The notes beneath the pieces are model-generated. The model worked only from the letters and a program-made list of their open reading frames with translations. It was not told the origin of the DNA and did not search any database. 64,000 bases of DNA from positions 29,700,852-29,764,851 of the forward strand of contig OZ010800.1 of the NCBI GenBank assembly GCA_963932465.1. The letters run 5' to 3'. Made by a program: the position numbers and the translations under genes. Of the stretch, positions 40,747 to 56,200 are shown one piece after another; the first letter of the stretch is position 1; the number at the start of each line of letters is the position of its first letter. Origin of the DNA: Maratus speciosus (Eukaryota; Arthropoda; Arachnida; Araneae; Salticidae).

Positions 40747-43295
40747 ACACCTCGATACAAAAATTTGAGCAAATACTAATATTAGAGAGCAAAGTAGAGC
40801 AAATTTAGAGCTAAATTTTGGCACCTTTGAAATTCCGATTTTCGAAATTTAGGCGGCTAGTGAGTGTTTGCTCCCTTACTTGAAAATGCTATATTTCGAG
40901 GACAAAAGCAGAGAAAATTCTAATATTAGAGAGCAAATTAGAGTTCCATGAGATCTAAATTTTGGCACCCTTGAAATTTCGATATTCGAAAGTTACGCGG
41001 CTAGTGAGTGTTTGCCCCCTTAATTGAAATTGCTATATCTCGATAACAAAACCTGAGCAAATTCTAATATTAGAGTGCAAATTAGAGCTAATTGATAGCT
41101 AAATTTTGGTACCTCTGAAGTTTCGATACTCGAAAGTGTGGGGGGGGCAATATTAACGCTTGCCCCTTACTTGAAATTGAAACATCTCGATACAAATTTA
41201 GAGCAAATTCTAATATTAGAGGGCAAATTAGAGCTAATTGACAGCTGAATTTTGGCAACTTTGAATTTTCGATACTCGAAAGTGGAGGGGGGCTAAGTTA
41301 ACGCTTAACAACTTATTTGAAATTTAAACATCTCGATACAAAAATCAGAGCAAATACTAATATTAGAGAGCAAATTAGAGCAAATTAGAGCTAATTAAGA
41401 GCTAAATTTTGTCATCTTTGAAATTCCGATATTCGAAATTTAGGCGGCTAGTGAGTGTTTGCTCCCTTACTTGAAATTGCTATGTTTCGAGAACAAAACC
41501 AGAGAAAATTCTAATATTACAGAGCAAATTAGAGATAATTGAGAGGTAAATTTTGGCACCCTTGAAATTTCGATATTCGAAAGTTACGTGGCTAGTGACT
41601 GTTTGCCCCCTTACTCTAAATTTCTATATCTCGATAACAAAACCAGAGCAAATTCTAATATAAGAGAGCAAATTAGAGCTAATTGAGAGCTAAATTTTGG
41701 TACCTCTGAAGTTTCGGTACTCGAAAGTGTGGGGGGCTAAGTTAACGCTTGCCCCCTTACTTGAAATTGAAACACCTCGATACAAAATTTAGTGCAAATT
41801 CTAATATTAGAGAGAAAATTAGAGTTCCTTGAGAGCTAAATTTTGCTACCCTTGAAATTTCGATATTCGAAAGTTAGGCGGCTAGTGAATGTTTGCTCCC
41901 TTACTTAAAATTGAAATATCTCGATAAGAAACAGACCAAATTCTAATATTAGGAGAAAATTAGAGCTTGTTGAGAGCTAAATTTTGGTACCCTTCAAATT
42001 TCGATGTTCGAAAGTTAGGGGGCTAGTGAGTTTTTTCCCCCACCCTAATTGAAATTGATAACAAAACCAGAGCAAATTCTAATATCAGGGAACAAATTAG
42101 AGCTTATTGAGAGCTAAATTTTGGCACACTTGAAATTTCGATTTTCAGAAGTTAGGGGGCTAGTGAGTTTTTGCCCCACTACTAGAAATTGATAGCAAAA
42201 CCAGAGCAAATTCTAATATTAGAGAGCAAATGAGAGCGAATTGAGAGCTAAATTTTGGCATCTTTGAAATTACGATGCTCGAAATTGGTGAGGCTAAATT
42301 AAAGCTCTCCCCCTTACTTGAAATTGAAATATCGCGATAAAAAGCCAGAGCAAATTCCAATATTAGACAACAAATTAGAGCTAATTAAGAGCTAAATTTT
42401 GTCATCTTTGAAATTTCGATACTCAAAAGGGGGGGGATAAGTTAACGCTTGCCCCCTTACTTGAAATTGAAATATCTCGATAAAAAGGAGCAAATTCTAA
42501 TATTAGAGAGCAAATTAGAATTAATTGAGAGGTAAATTTTGGACCATTGAAATTTCGATACCCGAAAGTGGGGGGGGGGGGGGTAAGTTAACGCTTTCCC
42601 ACTTGAAATTGAAGTATCTCGATAAAAAAAACTGGAACAAATTCTAATATTAGAGATAAATTAGTGCTAATTGAGAGCTAAATTTTGATACCTCTGAAGT
42701 TTCGATACTCGAAAGTGTGGGAAGTGCTAACTTAACGCTTGCCCCCTTATTTGAAATTGAAACATCTCGATACAAAATTTAGAGCAAATTCTAATATAAG
42801 AGAGCAAATTAGAGCTAATTGAGAGCTAAATTTTGGTACCTCTGAAGTTTCGGTACTCGAAAGTGTGGGGAGCTAAGTTAACGCTTGCCCCCTTACTTGA
42901 AATTGAAACACCTCGATACAAAATTTAGTGCAAATTCTAATATTAGAGAGAAAATTAGAGTTCCTTGAGAGCTAAATTTTGCTACCCTTGAAATTTCGAT
43001 ATTCGAAAGTTAGGCGGCTAGTGAATGTTTGCTCCCTTACTTAAAATTGAAATATCTCGATAAGAAACAGACCAAATTCTAATATTAGGAGAAAATTAGA
43101 GCTTGTTGAGAGCTAAATTTTGGTACCCTTCAAATTTCGATGTTCGAAAGTTAGGGGGCTAGTGAGTTTTTTCCCCCACCCTAATTGAAATTGATAACAA
43201 AACCAGAGCAAATTCTAATATCAGGGAACAAATTAGAGCTTATTGAGAGCTAAATTTTGGCACACTTGAAATTTCGATTTTCAAAAGTTAGGGGG
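40747..43295. repeat. Mosaic segment, ancestor-like to the 5 kb HOR tail
   Basis: The first part (to about 41.9 kb) follows the right end of the edge domain (9.03-10.37 kb), including CGAGGACAAAAGCAGAG and CCATGAGATCTAAATTTTGG. The second part follows 10.4-10.9 and 16.2-17.5 kb type sequence. The same order recurs in the tails of HOR units at 45.70-48.09 and 60.77-63.11 kb, so this segment is probably related to their source. Confidence 0.7.
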
Positions 43296-46200
43296 CTAGT
43301 GAGTTTTTGCCCCACTACTTGAAATTGATAGCAAAACCAGAGCAAAGTCCAATATTAGAGAGCAAATGAGAGCGAATTGAGAGCTAAATTTTGGCATCTT
43401 TGAAATTACGATGCTCGAAGTTGGTGAGGCTAAATTAAAGCTCTCCCCCTTACTTGAAATTGAAATATCGCGATAAAAAGCCAGAGCAAATTGCAATATT
43501 AGACAACAAATTAGAGCTAATTAAGAGCTAAATTTTGTCATCTTTGAAATTTCGATACTCAAAAGGGAGGGGGATAAGTTAACGCTTGCCCCCTTACTTG
43601 AAATTGAAATATCTCGATAAAAAAGGAGCAAATTCTAATATTAGAGAGCAAATTAGAATTAATTGAGAGGTAAATTTTGGCACCATTGAAATTTCGATAC
43701 CCGAAAGTAGGGCGGGGGTAAGTTAACGCTTTCCCACTTGAAATTGAAGTATCTCGATAAAAAAACTGGAACAAATTCTAATATTAGAGATAAATTAGTG
43801 CTAAATGAGAGCTAAATTTTGATACCTCTGAAGTTTCGATACTCGAAAGTGTGGGGAGGGCTAAGTTAAGGCTTGCCCCCTTATTTGAAATTGAAACATC
43901 TCGATACAAAAATTTAGAGCAAATTCTAATATTAGAGAGCAAATTAGAGCTAATTGACAGCTGAATTTTGGCACCCTTGAAATTTCGATATTCAAAAGTT
44001 AGGGGGCTATTAAGATTTTGCCCCCCCTCCATGAAATTGCTATATCTCGATAACAAAACCAGAGCAAATTAGAGCATTTTGAGAGCTTAATTTTGGCATC
44101 TTTGAAATTTCGATACTCGAAAGTGGGGAGGCTAAATTAACGCTTGCCCTATGAGTTAAAATTGAAGTATCTCGATAAAATAACCGGAGCAAATTCTAAT
44201 ATTAGAGAGCAAATTAGAGGTAAATGAGATCTAAATTTTTGCGCCTTCTAAATTCGGATATTCGAATGTGGGGGGTGCGTGTTTGACCCCCTATTTGAAA
44301 TTGCTATATCTCGATAACAAAATCAGAGAAAATTCTAATATTAGAGAGAAAATTAGAGCTAATTGAGAGCTAAATTTTGGCCTCTTTGAAATTTCGGTAC
44401 TCGAAAGTGGGGGGGGGGCGGCTAACGTAAAGCTCCTCCCCTTACTTAAAATTGAAATATCTCGATATTCGAATGTGGGGTGGGGGCTAGTGAGTGCTTT
44501 CCCATCTAATTTCTATTGCTATATTTCGATAACAAAACCAGAGCAAATTCTAATGTTAGACAGCAATTTAGAGCTCAGAGGAAGCTAAATTTTGTCATCT
44601 TTGAAATTTCGATACTCGAAAGGGGGGGGGGGGCTAAGTTAACGTTTGCTCCCTTACTTGAAATTGAAATATCTCGATAAAAATCCGGAAAAAGTTCTAA
44701 AATTCGAGAGAAAATTAGAGATAATTGAGAGCTAAATTTTCGCACCTCTTAAATTTCGATACTCGAAAGGGAAGGGGGTATGTTAACGCTTGCCCCCTCA
44801 CTTGAAATTGAAACATCTCTATAAAAAAGGAGCAAATTCTAATATTAGAGAGCAAATTAGAGCTAATTGAGAGGTAAATTTTGGCACCTTTGAAATTTCG
44901 ATACTCGAAAGTGGGGGGGGGGCTAAGTTAACGCTATCCCACTTATTTGAAATGAAGTATCTCGATAAAAAAACTGGAGCAAATTCTAATATTAGATATA
45001 AATTAGAGCTAATTGAGAGCTAAATTTTGGTACCTCTGAAGTTTCGATACTCAAAAGTGGGGGGGGGGGACTAAGTTAACGCATGCCTCCTTATTTGAAA
45101 TTGAAATATCTCGATAAAAAAAATCGGAGCGAATTCTAATATTAGAGAGCAAATTAGAATTAATTGAGAGGTAAATTTTGGCACCATTGAAATTTCGATA
45201 CCCGAAAATGGGGCGGGGGTAAGTTAACGCTTTCCCACTTGAAATTGAAATATCTCGATAAAAAAACCTGAACAAATTCTAATATTAGAGATAAATTAGT
45301 GCTAATTGAGAGCTAAATTTTGATACCTCTGAAGTTTCGATACTCGAAAGTGTGGGGAGGGCTAAGTTAAGGCTTCCCCCCTTATTTGAAATTGAAATAT
45401 CTCGATACAAAATTTAGAGCAAATTCTAATATTCGAGAGAAAATTAGAGATAATTGAGAGCTAAATTTTGGCACCTTTTAAATTTCGATACTCGAAAGGG
45501 AAGGGGGTATGTTAACGCTTGCCCCCTTATTTTAAATTGAAATATCTCGATAAAAAAAATCGGAGCGAATTCTAATATTAGAGAGCAAATTAGAGCTAAT
45601 TAACAGCTAAATTTTGGCACCTTTTAAATTTCGATACTCGAAAGTGGAGGGGGGGCTAAGTTAACGCTTACCCCTTTATTTGAAATTTAAACATCTCGAT
45701 ACAAAAATTAGAGCAAATACTAATATTAGAGAGCAAAGTAGAGCAAATTTAGAGCTAAATTTTGGCACCTTTGAAATTCCGATTTTCGAAATTTAGGCGG
45801 CTAGTGAGTGTTTGCTCCCTTACTTGAAAATGCTATATTTCGAGGACAAAAGCAGAGAAAATTCTAATATTAGAGAGCAAATTAGAGTTCCATGAGATCT
45901 AAATTTTGGCACCCTTGAAATTTCGATATTCGAAAGTTACGCGGCTAGTGAGTGTTTGCCCCCTTAATTGAAATTGCTATATCTCGATAACAAAACCAGA
46001 GCAAATTCTAATATTAGAGTGCAAATTAGAGCTAATTGATAGCTAAATTTTGGTACCTCTGAAGTTTCGATACTCGAAAGTTTGGGGGGGGCAATATTAA
46101 CGCTTGCCCCTTACTTGAAATTGAAACATCTCGATACAAATTTAGAGCAAATTCTAATATTAGAGGGCAAATTAGAGCTAATTGACAGCTGAATTTTGGC

Positions 46201-48093
46201 AACTTTGAATTTTCGATACTCTAAAGTGGAGGGGGGCTAAGTTAACGCTTAACAACTTATTTGAAATTTAAACATCTCGATACAAAAATCAGAGCAAATA
46301 CTAATATTAGAGAGCAAATTAGAGCAAATTAGAGCAAATTTAGAGCTAAATTTTGGCATCTTTGAAATTCCGATATTCGAAATTTAGGCGGCTAGTGAGT
46401 GTTTGCTCCCTTACTTGAAATTGCTATGTTTCGAGAACAAAATCAGAGAAAATTCTAATATTACAGAGCAAATTAGAGATAATTGAGAGCTAAATTTTGG
46501 CACCCTTGAAATTTCGATATTCGAAAGTTACGCGGCTAGTGACTGTTTGCCCCCTTACTCTAAATTTCTATATCTCGATAACAAAACCAGAGCAAATTCT
46601 AATATTAGAGTGCAAATTAGAGCTAATTGATAGCTAAATTTTGGTACCTCTGAAGTTTCGGTACTCGAAAGTGTGGGGGGCTAAGTTAACGCTTGCCCCC
46701 TTACTTGAAATTGAAACACCTCGATACAAAATTTAGTGCAAATTCTAATATTAGAGAGAAAATTAGAGTTCCTTGAGAGCTAAATTTTGCTACCCTTGAA
46801 ATTTCGATATTCGAAATTTAGGCGGCTAGTGAATGTTTGCTCCCTTACTTAAAATTGAAATATCTCGATAAGAAACAGACCAAATTCTAATATTAGGAGC
46901 AAATTAGAGCTTGTTGAGAGCTAAATTTTGGTACCCTTCAAATTTCGATGTTCGAAAGTTAGGGGGCTAGTGAGTTTTTTCCCCCACCCTAATTGAAATT
47001 GATAACAAAACCAGAGCAAATTCTAATATCAGGGAACAAATTAGAGCTTATTGAGAGCTAAATTTTGGCACACTAGAAATTTCGATTTTCAGAAGTTAGG
47101 GGGCTAGTGAGTTTTTGCCCCACTACTAGAAATTGATAGCAAAACCAGAGCAAATTCTAATATTAGAGAGCAAATGAGAGCGAATTGAGAGCTAAATTTT
47201 GGCATCTTTGAAATTACGATGCTCGAAATTGGTGAGGGTAAATTAAAGCTCTCCCCCTTACTTGAAATTGAAATATCGCGATAAAAAGCCAGAGCAAATT
47301 CCAATATTAGACAACAAATTAGAGCTAATTAAGAGCTAAATTTTGTCATCTTTGAAATTTCGATACTCAAAAGGGGGGGAGGATAAGTTAACGCTTGCCC
47401 CCTTACTTGAAATTGAAATATCTCGATAAAAAGGGAGCAAATTCTAATATTAGAGAGCAAATTAGAATTAAATGAGAGGTAAATTTTGGACCATTGAAAT
47501 TTCGATACCCGAAAGTGGGGGGGGGGGTAAGTTAACGCTTTCCCACTTGAAATTGAAGTATCTCGATAAAAAAAACTGGAACAAATTCTAATATTAGAGA
47601 CAAATTAGTGCTAATTAAGAGCTAAATTTTGATACCTCTGAAGTTTCGATACTCGAAAGTGTGGGAAGGGCTAAGTTAACGCTTGCCCCCTTATTTGAAA
47701 TTGAAACATCTCGATACAAAATTTAGAGCAAATTCTAATATAAGAGAGCAAATTAGAGTTCCTTGAGAGCTAAATTTTGCTACCCTTGAAATTTCGATAT
47801 TCGAAAGTTAGGCGGCTAGTGAATGTTTGCTCCCTTACTTAAAATTGAAATATCTCGATAAGAAACAGATCAAATTCTAATATTAGGAGCAAATTAGAGC
47901 TTGTTGAGAGCTAAATTTTGGTACCCTTCAAATTTCGATGTTCGAAAGTTACAGGGCTAGTGAGTTTTTTCCTTCACCGTAATTGAAATTGATAACAAAA
48001 CCAGAGCAATTTCTAATATCAGGGAACAAATTAGAGCTTATTGAGAGCTAAATTTTGGCACACTTGAAATTTCGATTTTCAAAAGTTAGGGGG
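43296..48093. repeat. 5 kb HOR unit U1 (4798 bp)
   Basis: The head is type a, with CCTCCATGAAATTGC near 44030 and TTTTTGCGCCTTC near 44237. The tail is type T1, from about 45.2 kb, with GGGGCGGGGGTAAG. U1 recurs almost unchanged as U4, displaced 15.05 kb. Shared rare variants include ACTCTAAAGTGGAGG (46219, 61267) and CACTAGAAATTTCG (about 47070, 62114). The truncated tag monomer lies near 44.47 kb. Confidence 0.87.
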
Positions 48094-51000
48094 CTAGTGA
48101 GTTTTTGCCCCACTACTTGAAATTGATAGCAAAACCAGAGCAAAGTCCAATATTAGAGAGCAAATGAGAGCGAATTGAGAGCTAAATTTTGGCATCTTTG
48201 AAATTACGATGCTCGAAGTTGGTGAGGCTAAATTAAAGCTCTCCCCCTTACTTGAAATTGAAATATCGCGATAAGCCAGAGCAAATTGCAATATTAGACA
48301 ACAAATTAGAGCTAATTAAGAGCTAAATTTTGTCATCTTTGAAATTTCGATACTCAAAAGGGAGGGGGATAAGTTAACGCTTGCCCCCTTACATGAAATT
48401 GAAATATCTCGATAAAAAAGGAGCAAATTCTAATATTACAGAGCAAATTAGAATTAATTGAGAGGTAAATTTTGGCACCATTGAAATTTTGATACCCGAA
48501 AGTAGGGCGGGGGTAAGTTAACGCTTTCCCACTTGAAATTGAAGTATTTCGATAAAAAAACTGGAACAAATTCTAATATTAGAGATAAATTAGTGCTAAA
48601 TGAGAGCTAAATTTTGATACCTCTGAAGTTTCGATACTCGAAAGTGTGGGGAGGGCTAAGTTAAGGCTTGCCCCCTTATTTGAAATTGAAACATCTCGAT
48701 ACAAAAATTTAGAGCAAATTCTAATATTAGAGAGCAAATTAGAGCTAATTGACAGCTGAATTTTGGCACCCTTGAAATTTCGATATTCAAAAGTTAGGGG
48801 GCTATTAAGATTTTGCCCCCCCTACTTGAAATTGCTATATCTCGATAACAAAACCAGAGCAAATTAGAGCATTTTGAGAGCTTAATTTTGGCATCTTTGA
48901 AATTTCGATACTCGAAAGTGGGGAGGCTAAATTAACGCTTGCCCTATGAGTTAAAATTGAAGTATCTCGATAAAATAACCGGAGCAAATTCTAATATTAG
49001 AGAGCAAATTAGAGGTAAGTGAGATCTAAATTTTGGCACCTTCTAAATTCGGATATTCGAATGTGGGGGGGTGCGTGTTTGACCTCCTATTTGAAATTGC
49101 TATATCTCGATAACAAAATCAGAGAAAATTCTAATATTAGAGAGAAAATTAGAGCTAATTGAGAGCTAAATTTTGGCCTCTTTGAAATTTCGGTACTCGA
49201 AAGTGTGGGGGGGGGCGGCTAACGTAAAGCTCCTCCCCTTACTTAAAATTGAAATATCTCGATATTCGAATGTGGGGTGGGGGCTAGTGAGTGCTTGCCC
49301 CCTAATTTCTATTGCTATATTTCGATAACAAAACCAGAGCAAATTCTAATGTTAGACAGCAATTTAGAGCTCAGAGGAAGCTAAATTTTGTCATCTTTGA
49401 AATTTCGATACTCGAAAGGGGGGGGGGGGCTAAGTTAACGTTTGCCCCCTTACTTGAAATTGAAATATCTCGATAAAAATCCGGAAAAAGTTCTAAAATT
49501 CGAGAGAAAATTAGAGATAATTGAGAGCTAAATTTTGGCACCTCTTAAATTTCGATACTCGAAAGGGAAGGGGGTATGTTAACGCTTGCCCCCTTACTTG
49601 AAATTGAAACATCTCTATAAAAAAGGAGCAAATTCTAATATTAGAGAGCAAATTAGAGCTAATTGAGAGGTAAATTTTGGCACCTTTGAAATTTCGATAC
49701 TCGAAAGTGGGGGGGGGGGCTAAGTTAACGCTTTCCCACTTATTTGAAATGAAGTATCTCGATAAAAAAACTGGAGCAAATTCTAATATTAGATATAAAT
49801 TAGAGCTAATTGAGAGCTAAATTTTGGTACCTCTGAAGTTTCGATACTCAAAAGTGGGGGGGGGGACTAAGTTAACGCATGCCTCCTTATTTGAAATTGA
49901 AATATCTCGATAAAAAAAATCGGAGCGAATTCTAATATTAGAGAGCAAATTAGAATTAATTGAGAGGTAAATTTTGGCACCATTGAAATTTCGATACCCG
50001 AAAGTGGGGGGGGGTGTAAGTTAACGCTTTCCCACTTGAAATTGAAGTATCTCGATAAAAAAAACTGGAACAAATTCAAATATTAGAGATAAATTAGTGC
50101 TAATTGAGAGCTAAATTTTGATACCTCTGAAGTTTCGATAGTCGAAAGTGTGGGGAGGCAAAGTTAACGCTTGCCCCTTACATTAAATTGAAACATCTCG
50201 ATACAAAATTTAAAGCAAATTCTAATATTAGAGAGCAAATTAGAGCTAATTGACAGCTGAATTTTGGCAACTTTGAAATTTCGATACTCGAAAGTGGGGG
50301 GGGGTATGTTAACGCTTGCCCACTTAATTGAAATTGAAGTATCTCGATAAAAAAACAGGAGAAAATTATAATATTAGAGTTCAAATTAGAGCTAATTGAG
50401 AGCTAAATTTATGCACCTCTGAAATTTCGAGACTCGAAAGTGGGGATGGGGTCTAAGATAACGCTTGCCCCCTAACTTGAAATCGAAATATCTCGATAAA
50501 AAATCGGAGTGATTTCTAATATTAGAGAGAAAATTAGAGCTAATTAATAGCTAAATTTTGGCACCTTTGAAATTTCGATACTCGAAAGGGGGGGGGCTAA
50601 GTTAACGCTTGCCTACTTGAAATTGAAATATCTCGATAAAAAAAATTATTGCAAATTCTAATACTAGAGAGAAAATTAGAGTACCTTAATAGCTAACTTT
50701 TGGCACCCTTGAAATTTCGATATTCGAAAGTTAGGCGGCTAGTGAATGTTTGCTCCCTTACTTGAAATTGCTATATCTCGATAACAAACCAGAGGCCATT
50801 CTAATATTAGAAAGCAAATTAGAGCTAATTGAGAGCTAAATGTCGGCTCCTTTGAAATGTCGATATTCGAATGATGGAGGGGGTAGTGAGTGCTTGCCCC
50901 CCTGTTTGAAATTTCTATATCGCGATAAAAAAACAAGATCAAAATCTATTATTAGAGAACAAATTAGAGCTAATTGAGAGCTAAATTTTGGCACCCTTGA

Positions 51001-53216
51001 AATTTCGATATTCGAAAGTTACGCGGCTAGTGAGTATTTGCCCCCTTACTTGAAATTGCTATATCTCGATAACAAAACCAGAGCAAATTTTAATATTAGA
51101 GTGCAAATTAAAGCTAATTGATAGCTACATTTTGGTACCTCTGAAGTTTCGATACTCGAAAGTGTGGGGGTGGGCAATGATAACGCTTGCCCCCTTACTT
51201 GAAATTGAAACATCTCGATACAAATTTAGAGCAAATTCTAATATTAGAGGGCAAATTAGAGCAAATTGATAGCTGAATTTTGGCAACTTTGAATTTTCGA
51301 TACTCGAAAGTGGAGGGGGGCTAAGTTAACGCTTGCCAACTTATTTGAAATTTAAACATCTCGATACAAAAATTAGAGCAAATACTAATATTAGAGAGCA
51401 AATTAGAGCAAATTTAGAGCTAAATTTTGGCATCTTTGAAATTTCGATATTCGAAATTTAGGCGGCTAGTGATTGTTTGCTCCCTTATTTGAAATTGGTA
51501 TATTTCGAGAACAAAACCAGAGAAAATTCTATTATTAGAGAGAAAATTAGAGTTCCTTGAGAGCTAAATTTTGGCACCCTTGAAATTTCGATATTTGAAA
51601 GTTACGCGGCTAGTGAGTGTTTACCCCCTTACTTGAAATTGCTATATCTCGATAACAAAACCAGAGCAAATTCCAATATTAGAGTGCAAATTAGAGCTAA
51701 TTGATAGCTAAATTTTGGTACCTCTGAAGTTTCGATAGTCGAAAGTGTGGGGAGGCAAAGTTAACGCTTGCCCCTTACATTAAATTGAAACATCTCGATA
51801 CAAAATTTAAAGCAAATTCTAATATTAGAGAGCAAATTAGAGCTAATTGACAGCTGAATTTTGGCAACTTTGAAATTTCGATACTCGAAAGTGGGGGAGG
51901 GCGTGTTAAGTTAACGCTTGCCTACTTAATTGAAATTAAAGTATCTCGATAAAAAAACTGGAACAAATTCTAATATTAGAGATCAAAATGAGCTAATTGA
52001 GAGCTAAATTTTGGCGCCTCTCAAATTTCTATACTCGAAAGTGGGGGGGGGGGTTAAATTAACGCTTTCCCCCTTATTTGAAATTGAAATATCTCGATAA
52101 AAAATCGGAGCGAATTCTAATATTAGAGATCAAATTAGAGCTAATTGAGAGCTAAATTTCGGCACCTCTGAAATTTCTATACTCGTAAGTGGGGGGGGGG
52201 CTAAGTTAACGCTTGCCCCCTTATTTGAAATTTAAACATCTCGATACAAAAATTAGAGCAAATACTAATATTAGAGAGCAAATTAGAGCAAATTTAGGGC
52301 TAAATTTTGGCACCTTTGAAATTCCGATATTCGAAATTTAGGCGGCTAGTGAGTGTTTGCCCCCTTACTTGAAATTTCTATATTTCGAGAACAAAGCCAG
52401 AGAAAATTCTAATATTAGAGAGCAAATTAGAAATTCTTGAGAGCTAAATTTTGGCACCCTTGAAATTTCGATATTCGAAATGTAGGCGGCTAGTGATTGT
52501 TTTCTCCCTTACTTGAAATTGGTATATTTCGAGAACAAAACCAGAGAAAATTCTAATATTAGAGAGCAAATTAGAGTTCCTTGAGAGCTAAATTTTGGCA
52601 CCCTTGAAATTTCGATATTCGAAAGTTACGCGGCTAGTGAGTGTTTGCCCCCTTACTTGAAATTGCTATATCTCGATAACAAAACGAGAGCAAATTTTAA
52701 TATTAGAGTGCAAATTAAAGCTAATTGATAGCTACATTTTGGTACCTCTGAAGTTTCGATACTCGAAAGTGTGGGGGTGGGCAATGATAACGCTTGCCCC
52801 CTTACTTGAAATTGAAACATCTCGATACAAATTTAGAGCAAATTCTAATATTAGAGGGCTAATTAGAGCAAATTGATAGCTGAATTTTGGCAACTTTGAA
52901 TTTTCGATACTCGAAAGTGGAGGGGGGCTAAGTTAACGCTTACCAACTTATTTGAAATTTAAACATCTCGATACAAAAATTAGAGGAAATACTAATATTA
53001 GAGAGCAAATTAGAGCAAATTTAGAGCTAAATTTTGGCATCTTTGAAATTTCGATATTCGAAATTTAGGCGGCTAGTGATTGTTTGCTCCCTTATTTGAA
53101 ATTGGTATATTTCGAGAACAAAACCAGAGAAAATTCTATTATTAGAGAGAAAATTAGAGTTCCTTGAGAGCTAAATTTTGGCACCCTTGAAATTTCGATA
53201 TTTGAAAGTTAGGGGG
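48094..53216. repeat. 5 kb HOR unit U2 (5123 bp)
   Basis: The head is type b, retaining CCTACTTGAAATTGC and GTAAGTGAGATC as in the 7 kb HOR, so b is probably the ancestral form. The tail is type T2 (about 49.98-53.2 kb), which includes monomers otherwise seen only in the edge and edge-like domains: 50.1-50.95 resembles 2.2-2.5 and 4.2-4.6 kb, and 51.0-52.0 follows 37.2-38.2 kb. A private three-base deletion (CGCGATAAGCC near 48270) is shared with U5. Confidence 0.87.
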
Positions 53217-56200
53217 CTAGTGAGTTTTTGCCCCACTACTTGAAATTGATAGCAAAACCAGAGCAAAGTCCAATATTAGAGAGCAAATGAGAGCGAATTG
53301 AGAGCTAAATTTTGGCATCTTTGAAATTACGATGCTCGAAGTTGGTGAGGCTAAATTAAAGCTCTCCCCCTTACTTGAAATTGAAATATCGCGATAAAAA
53401 GCCAGAGCAAATTGCAATATTAGACAACAAATTAGAGCTAATTAAGAGCTAAATTTTGTCATCTTTGAAATTTCGATACTCAAAAGGGAGGGGGATAAGT
53501 TAACGCTTGCCCCCTTACTTGAAATTGAAATATCTCGATAAAAAAGGAGCAAATTCTAATATTAGAGAGCAAATTAGAATTAATTGAGAGGTAAATTTTG
53601 GCACCATTGAAATTTCGATACCCGAAAGTAGGGCGGGGGTAAGTTAACGCTTTCCCACTTGAAATTGAAGTATCTCGATAAAAAAACTGGAACAAATTCT
53701 AATATTAGAGATAAATTAGTGCTAAATGAGAGCTAAATTTTGATACCTCTGAAGTTTCGATACTCGAAAGTGTGGGGAGGGCTAAGTTAAGGCTTGCCCC
53801 CTTATTTGAAATTGAAACATCTCGATACAAAAATTTAGAGCAAATTCTAATATTAGAGAGCAAATTAGAGCTAATTGACAGCTGAATTTTGGCACCCTTG
53901 AAATTTCGATATTCAAAAGTTAGGGGGCTATTAAGATTTTGCCCCCCCTCCATGAAATTGCTATATCTCGATAACAAAACCAGAGCAAATTAGAGCATTT
54001 TGAGAGCTTAATTTTGGCATCTTTGAAATTTCGATACTCGAAAGTGGGGAGGCTAAATTAACGCTTGCCCTATGAGTTAAAATTGAAGTATCTCGATAAA
54101 ATAACCGGAGCAAATTCTAATATTAGAGAGCAAATTAGAGGTAAATGAGATCTAAATTTTTGCGCCTTCTAAATTCGGATATTCGAATGTGGGGGGTGCG
54201 TGTTTGACCCCCTATTTGAAATTGCTATATCTCGATAACAAAATCAGAGAAAATTCTAATATTAGAGAGAAAATTAGAGCTAATTGAGAGCTAAATTTTG
54301 GCCTCTTTGAAATTTCGGTACTCGAAAGTGGGGGGGGGGGCGGCTAACGTAAAGCTCCTCCCCTTACTTAAAATTGAAATATCTCGATATTCGAATGTGG
54401 GGTGGGGGCTAGTGAGTGCTTTCCCATCTAATTTCTATTGCTATATTTCGATAACAAAACCAGAGCAAATTCTAATGTTAGACAGCAAATTAGAGCTCAG
54501 AGGAAGCTAAATTTTGTCATCTTTGAAATTTCGATACTCGAAAGGGGGGGGGGGCTAAGTTAACATTTGCCCCCTTACTTGAAATTGAAATATCTCGATA
54601 AAAATCCGGAAAAAGTTCTAAAATTCGAGAGAAAATTAGAGATAATTGAGAGCTAAATTTTCGCACCTCTTAAATTTCGATACTCGAAAGGGAAGGGGGT
54701 ATGTTAACGCTTGCCCCCTCACTTGAAATTGAAACATCTCTATAAAAAAGGAGCAAATTCTAATATTAGAGAGCAAATTAGAGCTAATTGAGAGGTAAAT
54801 TTTGGCACCTTTGAAATTTCGATACTCGAAAGTGGGGGGGGGGCTAAGTTAACGCTATCCCACTTATTTGAAATGTAGTATCTCGATAAAAAAACTGGAG
54901 CAAATTCTAATATTAGATATAAATTAGAGCTAATTGAGAGCTAAATTTTGGTACCTCTGAAGTTTCGATACTCAAAAGTGGGGGGGGGGGACTAAGTTAA
55001 CGCATGCCTCCTTATTTGAAATTGAAATATCTCGATAAAAAAAATCGGAGCGAATTCTAATATTAGAGAGCAAATTAGAATTAATTGAGAGGTAAATTTT
55101 GGCACCATTGAAATTTCGATACCCGAAAGTGGGGGGGGGGTGTAAGTTAACGCTTTCCCACTTGAAATTGAAGTATCTCGATAAAAAAAACTGGAACAAA
55201 TTCAAATATTAGAGATAAATTAGTGCTAATTGAGAGCTAAATTTTGATACCTCTGAAGTTTCGATAGTCGAAAGTGTGGGGAGGCAAAGTTAACGCTTGC
55301 CCCTTACATTAAATTGAAACATCTCGATACAAAATTTAAAGCAAATTCTAATATTAGAGAGCAAATTAGAGCTAATTGACAGCTGAATTTTGGCAACTTT
55401 GAAATTTCGATACTCGAAAGTGGGGGGGGGGGTATGTTAACGCTTGCCCACTTAATTGAAATTGAAGTATCTCGATAAAAAAACAGGAGAAAATTATAAT
55501 ATTAGAGTTCAAATTAGAGCTAATTGAGAGCTAAATTTATGCACCTCTGAAATTTCGAGACTCGAAAGTGGGGATGGGGTCTAAGATAACGCTTGCCCCC
55601 TAACTTGAAATCGAAATATCTCGATAAAAAATCGGAGTGATTTCTAATATTAGAGAGAAAATTAGAGCTAATTAATAGCTAAATTTTGGCACCTTTGAAA
55701 TTTCGATACTCGAAAGGGGGGGGGGCTAAGTTAACGCTTGCCTACTTGAAATTGAAATATCTCGATAAAAAAAATTATTGCAAATTCTAATACTAGAGAG
55801 AAAATTAGAGTACCTTAATAGCTAACTTTTGGCACCCTTGAAATTTCGATATTCGAAAGTTAGGCGGCTAGTGAATGTTTGCTCCCTTACTTGAAATTGC
55901 TATATCTCGATAACAAACCAGAGGCCATTCTAATATTAGAAAGCAAATTAGAGCTAATTGAGAGCTAAATGTCGGCTCCTTTGAAATGTCGATATTCGAA
56001 TGATGGAGGGGGTAGTGAGTGCTTGCCCCCCTGTTTGAAATTTCTATATCGCGATAAAAAAACAAGATCAAAATCTATTATTAGAGAACAAATTAGAGCT
56101 AATTGAGAGCTAAATTTTGGCACCCTTGAAATTTCGATATTCGAAAGTTACGCGGCTAGTGAGTATTTGCCCCCTTACTTGAAATTGCTATATCTCGATA